Shown: piece by piece, positions 43,506-50,960 of the stretch
Layout: every line of letters begins with the position of its first letter
Numbering within the stretch: position 1 is the stretch's first letter
Source of the DNA: Dorea sp. 5-2
GTDB taxonomy: Bacteria > Bacillota > Clostridia > Lachnospirales > Lachnospiraceae
Reading direction: 5' to 3'
DNA length: 64,000 nt
Assembly: GCF_000403455.2 (NCBI RefSeq)
Contig: NZ_KE159726.1
Span: 177,021-241,020 of the forward strand
The notes under the pieces: model-generated
What the model was told of the DNA's origin: nothing
Seen by the model: the letters and a program-made list of their open reading frames with translations, nothing else
Databases searched by the model: none
Program-made: the position numbers and the translations under genes

Positions 43506-43824
43506 TTGGCGAGGAGAAGTATAGGAATGATAAGACAAGAGAGTGCCCGGATTGTGGACGAAGGGGAGGAGGTCAGCATCCGGCAATTGATGTGGAGGAT
43601 TGGCCTGTCTAGAGGATTCTTTTATAAGAATACGCAGGTGAGAAAAGAGAACGACCGGATTTTTGAACTGCAGGTAAATTCTGACAGATTCTAGGCATGA
43701 GATTCTGGATATAGCGATAAAACATGAGCTTGCGATATCCCAGCAGGAGGTGAATAGATTACAAGAGGAAAATGAACAGATGTGGCTAGGCACAGTGGTG
43801 GTCATGTCACTTCTTTGTGTTTAG
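43506..43824 (+). pseudogene. TnpC-like (DUF6262) transposon gene remnant
   Basis: The first frame (TTG at 43506 or ATG at 43527) reads VSIRQLMWRIGLSRGFFYKN followed by TQVRKENDRIFELQ, which resembles the DNA-binding accessory protein TnpC of Tn554-type transposons. After a stop, a second frame from 43696 continues HEILDIAIKHELAISQQEVN and then RLQEENEQM, the expected coiled C-terminal part, and ends at 43824. The gene is broken by a frameshift and no recombinase (TnpA/TnpB) genes remain. It suggests that this spot was a transposon target. Confidence 0.6.
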
Positions 43825-43949
43825 GTGACTAAAGTATATAACAGTTTGTAGGGACTTTGACGTGACAAAATGTTGAAAAAAGAGTATAATAGTGGGACAT
43901 AGAGGAATAGTAATACACTATCAAACAAAGATAGGTTGGAAAGTGTATT

Positions 43950-45341
43950 ATGAATTTGACTGTTTATTATGAAAATAGAACGAATGTTTATGAGTTTTAT
44001 GGGATATGTGTAGTAGGGTATGCGGAATTACTTATTATTAACAGTAGAGCATATAAATTGTTTGAAAAAAAACTTGGGAACAAATGCGATGAGTCTTTAT
44101 GCAGAATTTATGTTTTAAACTGTATAATGGATGATAATGAGATTGATAGTATTAAAAGGAGATATAAACTAAATAATTTAGTGGAGGGACATAAAATGAC
44201 AAATACTAAAGAAATAATATCAGATATTAAAGAAGAAACAACTAGCTATTCAGATGATTCTTTATTTAACATTACTTCATTTGGTACAGACATGACATTT
44301 CGGGAATTAATTACAATGTATGAGGAAGGTGATTTAGAAAAACCGGAAATGCAGAGGAAATATGTATGGGATAAGAATGAAGCAAGTCGTTTTATTGACT
44401 CTATTTTACTAGGTTTGCCAGTTCCAAGTATTTTCTTGGCGAAAACGGACGATGAGAAGCGTTTAATTGTTGATGGATATCAAAGAATTATGACTGTATA
44501 CGATTATGTGAAAAGAGGAATTTTTGGGGGAGATGGAAAGTCCTTTTCTTTGTCCAATTCGGATATAATAAATATGCGTTGGAGAGGAAAAACATTCCAG
44601 GAACTTCAACCGGAGGAACAAAGAAAGATTAGAAATTCTCCTATACATGCTATTGTTTTTGAACAAAAAGAGCCTAAAGATGATACTGGTATGTATCAGA
44701 TTTTTGAAAGGATTAATACAAGCGGAAGAAGCCTTAAACCACAAGAAATAAGAAATTGTGTATACCATGGAAAATTTAATAAGCTATTATTAGAACTTAA
44801 TAAATATGAGGCTTGGAGAAGTTTGTTCAAAAATCCTGATGAAGACTCTAGAATGCTAGATGTGGAATTAATATTAAGAATGTTTGCTTTTGCTTACTTA
44901 CCTACGCAAAAAGAAAGAGTTCAGAAACAAATAAATTTGGTAAAATATTTAAATATCTTTATGAAAAGAAATGGAGATCTTGATATTGTTTCAGAAAACG
45001 AATTACAAACACAATTTCATGAGATTCTGGATTTCTTTAATGCTGTTTTTGATGGTAATTTGTTTAGGAATGGTAAGAAAAATGATAGTGGTGATACTAT
45101 ATTTTCAAAGAAAATTAATCCAGCTATAGTTGATGCTGTTTATTCGGCAACGAAACATGTAAGAGAGACTAAAGGATTAGATAAGTATAGAAAATTAAAT
45201 ATGATAGAAAGATATGAAAAACTAATTGGAGATGATTTGTTTCAAGATGCAATATCAAAAAGAACAACTAATATCGAAAAAATAAAGATACGAATGAAAA
45301 AAGCAACAGAAATTTTGTATGGGGTATTATATGAATGGTAA
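43950..45341 (+). CDS. DUF262 domain protein (GmrSD/ParB-like NTPase fold)
   Basis: Protein of 463 residues. The DUF262 core (about 110-330) is clear: MQRKYVWDKNEASRFIDSIL in part, GLPVPSIFLAKT, IVDGYQRIMTVYDY (variant of the usual DGQQR motif) and FERINTSGRSLKPQEIRN. The C-terminal part is helical, without the HNH (DUF1524) nuclease domain found in GmrSD. An in-frame ATG at 44196 with GGAGGGA ahead is an alternative start just before the domain; the 82 residues before it are unlike other DUF262 proteins but their frame is open. Strongly AT-rich, unlike the flanks. The next gene, a HEPN protein, overlaps its end. A defence or toxin role is inferred. Confidence 0.85.
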   Translation: MNLTVYYENRTNVYEFYGICVVGYAELLIINSRAYKLFEKKLGNKCDESLCRIYVLNCIMDDNEIDSIKRRYKLNNLVEGHKMTNTKEIISDIKEETTSYSDDSLFNITSFGTDMTFRELITMYEEGDLEKPEMQRKYVWDKNEASRFIDSILLGLPVPSIFLAKTDDEKRLIVDGYQRIMTVYDYVKRGIFGGDGKSFSLSNSDIINMRWRGKTFQELQPEEQRKIRNSPIHAIVFEQKEPKDDTGMYQIFERINTSGRSLKPQEIRNCVYHGKFNKLLLELNKYEAWRSLFKNPDEDSRMLDVELILRMFAFAYLPTQKERVQKQINLVKYLNIFMKRNGDLDIVSENELQTQFHEILDFFNAVFDGNLFRNGKKNDSGDTIFSKKINPAIVDAVYSATKHVRETKGLDKYRKLNMIERYEKLIGDDLFQDAISKRTTNIEKIKIRMKKATEILYGVLYEW

Positions 45342-45810
45342 TTATGAGCGATTGTTGCAAGATTGCGCAATTGAATTAAATAGTATTCAACAATGGATAG
45401 TAAATCATAATTTGGATTCAAATGTTAGGTTTTTGACCTCGTATTCTGTAATTAAAGCATGTGGTACAATAGAGATTGTATTAAAACAGATAATATATGA
45501 TTACTTAGCTTCAGGGGCTAATGATGAGGCAAAAACATTTTTAAGTAAAAGTATTATTGACGCTTCATTTAACCCTTCTCCAGGTCAAATATATAAATTG
45601 CTAGAAAGAATTAATGTTAGATGGAAACTTGATTTTGAGAGATGTATTGCAGGGACGAACCAGAAAGGACAGTTAAAATCTTTGGTAGAATTAAGAAATA
45701 GTTTTGCACATGGAACTGTAATTACTGCATCAATTAATGATATAAAAAACTACTATAATGCTGGCATGTGGATTTTAGAAAAACTTGATGAAACAATCAA
45801 AGGAGAATAA
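45331..45810 (+). CDS. HEPN-domain putative RNase
   Basis: Protein of 159 residues with a HEPN-like helical bundle. The conserved RNase motif Rx4-6H is visible as RNSFAHG (about residues 122-128), preceded by LKSLVELRN. The first half (SVIKACGTIEIVLKQII) resembles the RiboL-PSP / MAE_28990-type HEPN families that are often encoded beside DUF262 genes. I place the start at 45331, overlapping the DUF262 stop by 11 bases, with GGGGT 6 bases ahead. HEPN proteins with an intact motif are usually toxic RNases. The pair therefore looks like a two-gene defence or toxin-antitoxin module. Confidence 0.78.
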   Translation: MNGNYERLLQDCAIELNSIQQWIVNHNLDSNVRFLTSYSVIKACGTIEIVLKQIIYDYLASGANDEAKTFLSKSIIDASFNPSPGQIYKLLERINVRWKLDFERCIAGTNQKGQLKSLVELRNSFAHGTVITASINDIKNYYNAGMWILEKLDETIKGE

Positions 45811-45853
45811 TAAATAATGAGAACCTGAAAAGTAAAGTATACATATTGTAATA

Positions 45854-45890
45854 GAGAAAAAGCATGAATTTGTCTATGCTTTTTTTCTTT
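45854..45890 (+). terminator. Intrinsic terminator after the HEPN gene
   Basis: Stem AGAAAAAGCAT / ATGCTTTTTTTCT with an 11-base loop and a long T run; ends the two-gene unit. Confidence 0.8.
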
Positions 45891-45920
45891 AACATTAAAG
45901 AAAAGACTTCATGAAAAGAA

Positions 45921-45972
45921 AATAAATATAATAACTGGCAGGAGAAAGAAAGTCTCTGGAAGCCAGTTTTTT
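45921..45972 (+). repeat. 52-bp terminator-like repeat, copy 2
   Basis: Second copy of the element at 43407, same orientation, two substitutions. It follows the HEPN terminator by 30 bases and marks the right side of the AT-rich island. Confidence 0.85.
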
Positions 45973-46175
45973 AGTAAGCAAATTGTATGAGAATTCTCAC
46001 GTCAAGTGTCGATGTCGTTTGTCATATGTGTACAATTTTAAAGTACAAGGTTTAGTAGGTTCTGTAGATAGCTTTTTATCTCAGATGCTGATATAGTGTC
46101 GTACTTGAAGCAGAGAAGATTTTTAGGAAGGAGAAAAATGGAGAACTGCAGATTTATTATGAAGGGAGAAAGATT

Positions 46176-46394
46176 ATGGCATTACAAGAAGCGATGGAGG
46201 GAACAGCTAAGATCAAAAGAAACAGTTGGTGCAGAGGGAACGGACCATGCAGCTTCAGGGGAGAGTTACGTGGGGGAATTTCAAAAAATAAAAAGGTTCT
46301 GAATCGAAAAGTAAGGCACCGTTCTAAGGAGCTTTTACAGAATGCGGATTATAAGAAAGTTTGTCGGACAGTAATGATGGTAAATTTTACTTAA
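46176..46394 (+). CDS. Small basic hypothetical protein
   Basis: Frame of 72 codons starting MALQEAMEGTAKIKRNSWC, rich in Arg and Lys, with two cysteines near residue 19-25. GGGAG lies 9 bases ahead of the ATG, a good site. An overlapping frame from 46096 is less likely because it lacks one. I do not recognise a family; the segment NKKVLNRKVRHRSKELL is reminiscent of small proteins carried by phages and integrative elements. No partner gene adjoins it. The stretch from 45973 to 46175 shows no gene. Confidence 0.45.
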   Translation: MALQEAMEGTAKIKRNSWCRGNGPCSFRGELRGGISKNKKVLNRKVRHRSKELLQNADYKKVCRTVMMVNFT

Positions 46395-46600
46395 CCGAAT
46401 CTAAACAGGCAGGATGTATTCACGTAAAAAGGAATATGTCCTGTTTCTTTCAAAATTCCGGTTCCTGCCTGTATTTACTTGACTATGTATGTTGGCGGTC
46501 GTACCGCTTGCCATTACTCTGATATCCATACATAGCTTTTCGAAGGAAGCGCTGGTAGAGAGCCTTGGAGGAGCTGAAAATTAATGAAACATTCTAAATC

Positions 46601-47245
46601 CCCCAGCAGAGCTGGGGAGACTAGCAGACGCAAGTGGCGATAAACAGAGTACCAGAATATCCCCCGTTGTATAATAGGTGCAGGTCTGGCAAACCGCACA
46701 AAACACAACGGAGGTATATTCATGGACACTCAAAGTTTATCACATAGTCGCTATAATTGCACGTATCACATAGTATTTATCCCGAAATATCGTAGGAAAG
46801 TGATGTTTGGGGATTTGAGAAAAGAGGTAGGCGAAGCCATTAGCAAGGTATGCAAGATGGAAGGAGTCACAATTATCAAGGCAGCAACGCTGCCGGATCA
46901 TGTGCATATGTACGTGTCGATTCCGCCCAAGGAGAGCGTGTCGAAGGTAGTGGGTAGGATTAAGGGGAAGAGTAGCCTTATGCTTTTCGACAGACATCCG
47001 GAGTATAGAGACCGGTATAACCGTCACTTCTGGGCAAGGGGGTATTATTGCGAGACAGTCGGTAATGTAAATGAAGAAGAGCAGTATGAGAGGGATCGAC
47101 TGGAAGGAGAGCCCTCAAAGTAAGTACAACAGAGCCGCTTTTAAGCGGCCACCAGTAACATAATGAACAGGGTTTGTCAGACCGCCTTTAGGCGGAAACA
47201 CAACAGGCCCCGGAGGGGCTTATCCAGGTCACCAGCAGAGCTGGT
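46601..47245 (+). mobile_element. IS200/IS605-type insertion element
   Basis: The transposase gene at 46722 is flanked by two subterminal hairpins that share the core CCAGCAGAGCTGG: 46601-46617 on the left and 47231-47245 on the right. IS200 elements lack terminal inverted repeats and carry such hairpins near each end. The exact ends cannot be set from one copy; the right side may extend some bases beyond 47245. Bases 46395-46600 contain no gene. Confidence 0.65.
46722..47123 (+). CDS. tnpA: IS200-type transposase TnpA (Y1 HUH)
   Basis: Single-strand transposase of 133 residues. The HUH metal motif is HVHMYVSI (about 66-73), and the nucleophilic tyrosine lies in ARGYYCETVGN near residue 108. 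The start CTYHIVFIPKYRRKV is the family hallmark. GGAGG is located 9 bases before the ATG. Length and motifs are complete, so the element may still be active. No TnpB is present, as in IS200 proper. Confidence 0.95.
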   Translation: MDTQSLSHSRYNCTYHIVFIPKYRRKVMFGDLRKEVGEAISKVCKMEGVTIIKAATLPDHVHMYVSIPPKESVSKVVGRIKGKSSLMLFDRHPEYRDRYNRHFWARGYYCETVGNVNEEEQYERDRLEGEPSK

Positions 47246-47365
47246 GGTTGAGCCGATGGCCGTGATTAGAAAATTTGAAGATTATCCGTGTGGATGGTGA
47301 GGTGAGCCGACCCGCACGGATTTACGGGAGGAGGTAAATCTCTGCCGCTTTTGTCGTTATTAAAA

Positions 47366-47430
47366 TTGACACAACTCATAAAGACTGATATAATCAAGTT
47401 ATATAAACATATTATATAACTTGATTATAT
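47366..47430 (+). promoter_or_regulatory. Consensus promoter with perfect 19-bp inverted repeat
   Basis: TTGACA (47366-47371), 17 bases, TATAAT (47389-47394): both boxes match consensus exactly. A perfect inverted repeat with 19-base arms (47388-47406 and 47412-47430, five-base loop) starts at the -10 and covers the start point and leader. This is the expected layout for tight autorepression by the TetR protein that follows. Confidence 0.85.
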
Positions 47431-47450
47431 ACATATAGGGGAGATATATT

Positions 47451-48020
47451 ATGCCAAAGCAAAGGATCACAAAAGAAATGGTGGTAAACGCCGCCTTTGA
47501 AATTGCACGGAGCAGCGGTATGGAACAAGTTATGGTGAAAAATATTGCGGATAAGATCGGATGTTCCGTTCAGCCTATTTATAGTTACTGTAAAAATATG
47601 GACGGACTGCGTCAGGAAGTGATCGAACGAGTAAATGCATTTATTCAGGAATATGTAGAAGCGCTTATCGACAGAGAGGATCTGTTTCGCAGTATAGGGC
47701 AATCCTATATTCAGTTGGCGAAGGAAGAACCGTATTTGTACCGGATCTTCATTTTGCATCAACGTAAGGGTATTGCTTCACTGGACGACTTGTATCAATC
47801 CGAAACCAATCCGGATACGGCAGGGTTTATTGCCGATAAACTGCAGATCAGCTTATCGAAGGCACGGCAGCTGCATTTGAATATGTTGATCTATACGATC
47901 GGGGTCGGTACTATTTTTTCCGTGACAACGCCGGGGATTTCAACAGATGAAATATACATGCAGCAGGAGATCGCGTATGAGGCGTTTTTGAAGCAGGCGC
48001 TACATTGTGAAAGCGATTGA
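47451..48020 (+). CDS. TetR-family regulator
   Basis: Regulator of 189 residues. The DNA-binding domain (about 5-55) reads ITKEMVVNAAFEIARSSGME then NIADKIGCSVQPIYSYCKNM, the TetR pattern. The C-terminal part resembles the WHG/TetR_C families of Firmicutes and has no assigned ligand. GGGGAG lies 9 bases before the ATG. The flavodoxin gene follows 29 bases later, so repressor and flavodoxin are likely one operon controlled by the inverted repeat upstream. Confidence 0.9.
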   Translation: MPKQRITKEMVVNAAFEIARSSGMEQVMVKNIADKIGCSVQPIYSYCKNMDGLRQEVIERVNAFIQEYVEALIDREDLFRSIGQSYIQLAKEEPYLYRIFILHQRKGIASLDDLYQSETNPDTAGFIADKLQISLSKARQLHLNMLIYTIGVGTIFSVTTPGISTDEIYMQQEIAYEAFLKQALHCESD

Positions 48021-48049
48021 AAAGACAATAAAAGGAGAAGGATTATAAA

Positions 48050-48583
48050 ATGAACAAGATTGCAGTTCTCTATAAGTCCAAATACGGGGCAACGAAGAAA
48101 TATGCCGTCATGTTAAAGGAAGAGTTAGCCTGTGATATCTATGATGCGGCTGCTTATAAGACGGTTCGGTTTGAAAAATATGATTGTATTATATTTGCAG
48201 GAGGGATCTATGCGGGCGGAATGGCGGGTTTAAATATCCTGCGGAAGGTATACGATAGGATCAGACAGAAGAGGATCATCATATTATGCGTCGGGGCGTC
48301 TCCTTTTGACGAAAAAGCAGTTGCGGAAGTCAAGACACGTAATTTGAAAAAGGATCTGCATGATCTTCCCTTTTTCTATGTAAGAGGTGCGTGGAATGAA
48401 AAATGCATGACCTTTAAAGACCGCACGATGTGCAGAATGCTGCAAAAGATGATCGCAAGACAAGATGAGGCTTCTTGCGAACCGTGGATGAAAGAGTTGT
48501 TGAATGCACAGGGAAAGGTATGTGACTGGACGGATAAGAAAAACCTGCTGCCGATCCTTACATACGTCAGAGCAGAACAATAA
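48050..48583 (+). CDS. Flavodoxin-domain protein (HemG-like)
   Basis: Flavodoxin-fold protein of 177 residues. The FMN phosphate loop is LYKSKYGATKKYA (about 7-19); FAGGIYAGGMAG near 50-61 and LCVGASPF near 83 are further flavin contacts. It resembles the menaquinone-dependent protoporphyrinogen oxidase (HemG) branch more than electron-transfer flavodoxins, but no heme genes are near. AAAGGAGAAGG precedes the ATG. Under the same control as the TetR gene before it. Confidence 0.85.
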   Translation: MNKIAVLYKSKYGATKKYAVMLKEELACDIYDAAAYKTVRFEKYDCIIFAGGIYAGGMAGLNILRKVYDRIRQKRIIILCVGASPFDEKAVAEVKTRNLKKDLHDLPFFYVRGAWNEKCMTFKDRTMCRMLQKMIARQDEASCEPWMKELLNAQGKVCDWTDKKNLLPILTYVRAEQ

Positions 48584-48586
48584 GAA

Positions 48587-48718
48587 CCCAATACACTTTA
48601 CGGTGTATTGGGGACAAATTCAGCCGGCATAACACGCGCCGTCTCTTTTTATTCCCGCGGGCAACGAGCCAAGCGGGCATGCTTGCATGCACATTTGGCG
48701 ACTGCCCCAATACACCGC
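48587..48718. repeat. Dispersed structured repeat, copy B, inside alternative hairpins
   Basis: Copy B of the dispersed repeat occupies about 48646-48706 (first two thirds only). On its left, CCCAATACAC (48587-48596) pairs perfectly with GTGTATTGGG (48603-48612). The same right arm, extended to CGGTGTATTGGGG (48601-48613), can also pair with CCCCAATACACCG (48706-48718) beyond the repeat. The two foldings exclude each other. The CCCAATACAC segment is thus a direct repeat flanking the element. Confidence 0.65.
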
Positions 48719-48731
48719 AAAGCAGAAGGAT

Positions 48732-49892
48732 TTATCGGCATCCGGCGATGATCGCCTTCACCGCTGTCTCCACATTCTCCCGTGAAGTTGCAAGGTTCAT
48801 CCGAACAAAGGAAGCGAACCGTTCGCCGCCGAACCAGTCGCCGTAATCCAACGCCAGACGGCACTTCTTCTGCATGAAATCCTTCATTTCCTTCGGTTTT
48901 ACATAAGCTTTCATGTCAATCCAGCACAGATAGGTACCCTCAAGCGGGGAGACGATCACTTCCGGTAATTCTTCTGCAAAGGCGTCTTTCACGAACAGAT
49001 AATTTCTATAAATGATCTCTTTTACTTCATCAAACCACTCGCGCCCGCCGGAATAAGCGGCTTCTGCCGCAACATAACCGAAGGCATTTCCGCTTAAGAC
49101 CCTCAGTCCTAGTACATATTCGTCCCACCTTGCACGCAGCGCCTCGTCCGGAATGATGATGACGGAATTCTGACATGCCGCAAGGTTGAAAGTCTTAGAA
49201 GGAGCGGTGACAGTGATCATCATATCGTCATAGCTGCCTGCCCGGAAGGATGGGGTATGTACGTGCCCTGCAAACGTAAGATCCTGATGGATCTCATCGG
49301 AGATCACGAATACATGATGTTTCCTGCATATATCGAATAATCTCTGTAATTCATCACGTGTCCAGACACGCCCTGCCGGGTTGTGGGGAGAGCAGAGGAT
49401 GAACAGAGTGACTTGATTCTCGACAATCTTCCGTTCAAAATCTTCAAAGTCGATGGTGTACACGCCGGACGTGTTGACCAGATCTGAGGTGATCAGACGG
49501 CGGCGGTTATTCTCGACTGCATGAAGGAACGGATAGTATACCGGTGTGAGAACGATCACGGCATCCTCCGGCTTCGTTATGAACTGGGTGATCCAGTTAA
49601 ATGCGGACACGACGCCAGGTGAGAAGCGAAGCCATTCCCGCCGTACCTCATAGGAGTGATACTGCTTCTCCCAGTTGATGAAAGCTTGGTAATAAGAATC
49701 CGGGATATTATAGTACCCGAAGACTCCCTGAGATACATAAGCGCTCAAGGCGTCCGTTACGCAGGAAGGCACCTGGAAATCCATGTCGGCAACCCATAAG
49801 GGCAGAAGCCCTTCCTCGCCGAACATTCCTGTCTGCCCGTCCCATTTATTGCTGCGTGTGTTTCTGCGGTCAACATATTTTACTTGTGACAT
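48732..49892 (-). CDS. PatB/MalY-type C-S lyase (PLP aminotransferase fold I)
   Basis: PLP-dependent cystathionine beta-lyase or cysteine-S-conjugate lyase, 386 residues, releasing a thiol, pyruvate and ammonia. The start at 49892 has AGGAGG 10 bases ahead; a longer frame upstream does not. Features: WVADMDFQVPSCVTDAL, FSPGVVSAFNWITQF (about 90-105), CSPHNPAGRVWT, SDEIHQDLTF and the PLP lysine in TAPSKTFNLAA (about 232). The C-terminal arginine for the substrate carboxylate is in SFVRMNLATSR. It is transcribed alone. Confidence 0.92.
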   Translation of the reverse strand: MSQVKYVDRRNTRSNKWDGQTGMFGEEGLLPLWVADMDFQVPSCVTDALSAYVSQGVFGYYNIPDSYYQAFINWEKQYHSYEVRREWLRFSPGVVSAFNWITQFITKPEDAVIVLTPVYYPFLHAVENNRRRLITSDLVNTSGVYTIDFEDFERKIVENQVTLFILCSPHNPAGRVWTRDELQRLFDICRKHHVFVISDEIHQDLTFAGHVHTPSFRAGSYDDMMITVTAPSKTFNLAACQNSVIIIPDEALRARWDEYVLGLRVLSGNAFGYVAAEAAYSGGREWFDEVKEIIYRNYLFVKDAFAEELPEVIVSPLEGTYLCWIDMKAYVKPKEMKDFMQKKCRLALDYGDWFGGERFASFVRMNLATSRENVETAVKAIIAGCR

Positions 49893-50148
49893 ATTTTTGT
49901 TCCTCCTGAAAATGTTCTCGCCTAAAAAGGGAGTTGTATTACTGATAATAACAGTATTTATCAAAAGCAGGATAAAGTCAACCTTAGAAGCGAAAGATTA
50001 TCATGATTTGTTCCGCTGCGTCATCGGCGCCCTGGTTTCCGGGTATACATTGATTTTTATGCAGGGAATGCGTATAATATAGCTTGTAATGGATCCGCCG
50101 GAAGAGTGGAAGAAATAGCAGAATACAAGAAAGAGAAGGAATACGATC

Positions 50149-50922
50149 ATGGGTATTGAGCGATACCGCAAATTAGTGCGGGACAGGATCCCGGAGATCA
50201 TCGAAGCATCCGGGAAAATATGTAAGACAGAAGTATTGTCTGGTGAGGAATATCTGAAGTTAGTTGATGAGAAACTAAAGGAAGAGCTTTCGGAATATTA
50301 CGCCGAGTATGATCCGCAGAAGAAGTTAGAGGAGCTTGCGGATCTTGTGGAAGTGATCTACGCGGCGGCGCAGGCAAGAGGGTACTCTATAGAAGAGCTT
50401 GAGCGGATACGTAAAAAAAAGACCGATGAGCGGGGAGCATTTGCAGAGAAGATTCTGCTGACAGAGGTGTCAGATCCTGGCGATGAAAACAGACCAGTCA
50501 TCAAATTGGATATCGTCTTGGAAGCCGTAGAGATGGCGAGTGATAACTGTACCTATTATTATGACATACAGGAAAAAGAGAGCGTATGCTATATGGATCC
50601 CATCTTTTACGGACACGATGAAGAAAATGACGATTTGGGCGAATTGATCGAGGCGGAATGGATGACGCGGTTTATTGCGCTTCCGACGAGATTCGAGATA
50701 AATGAATATAACATTATGGAAAGTTTCATTGAGGAAGAGATTCCGAATGAGAGCGTTCAGGATTATATGTTTTCCAGGATTCATGGGAAAGGCGCTTTCC
50801 GCAGATTCAAGGAGGACGTGAGAAAGATCGGCATGGAACAGGACTGGTATGATTACAGGGATCAGGCGTACCGGAACGTGGCGATCGAATGGTGTGATGA
50901 GAATGGCTTTAATTATGAATGA
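50149..50922 (+). CDS. NTP pyrophosphohydrolase-like / UPF0158 fusion
   Basis: Protein of 257 residues with two parts. Residues 1-105 (YRKLVRDRIPEIIEASGK, then EELADLVEVIYAAAQARGYS) match the phosphoribosyl-ATP pyrophosphohydrolase-like MazG-fold family (COG4997); the acidic EE...ELADL segment is the metal site. Residues about 118-257 (VIKLDIVLEAVEMASDNCTYYYD in part, ending AYRNVAIEWCDENGF) match the UPF0158 family. The two domains usually occur as separate proteins. The stop overlaps a possible ATGA start of the following regulator. The function of the second half is unknown. Confidence 0.8.
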   Translation: MGIERYRKLVRDRIPEIIEASGKICKTEVLSGEEYLKLVDEKLKEELSEYYAEYDPQKKLEELADLVEVIYAAAQARGYSIEELERIRKKKTDERGAFAEKILLTEVSDPGDENRPVIKLDIVLEAVEMASDNCTYYYDIQEKESVCYMDPIFYGHDEENDDLGELIEAEWMTRFIALPTRFEINEYNIMESFIEEEIPNESVQDYMFSRIHGKGAFRRFKEDVRKIGMEQDWYDYRDQAYRNVAIEWCDENGFNYE

Positions 50923-50960
50923 TCTCAGAAGGCAGGGGCGGGAGAAATGGATGTGGCAGT

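Noticed and set aside
43296..43805. 169-codon frame on the minus strand over the transposon remnant
   Set aside because: Antisense to the TnpC-like remnant, which has recognisable sequence; composition is random.
46096..46302. 68-codon frame overlapping the small basic protein gene
   Set aside because: The frame at 46176 has the better ribosome site; this one looks like its shadow.
48732..49892. Class I aminotransferase for amino-acid synthesis
   Set aside because: The WVADMDF and SPHNPAGR context is that of PatB/MalY C-S lyases.
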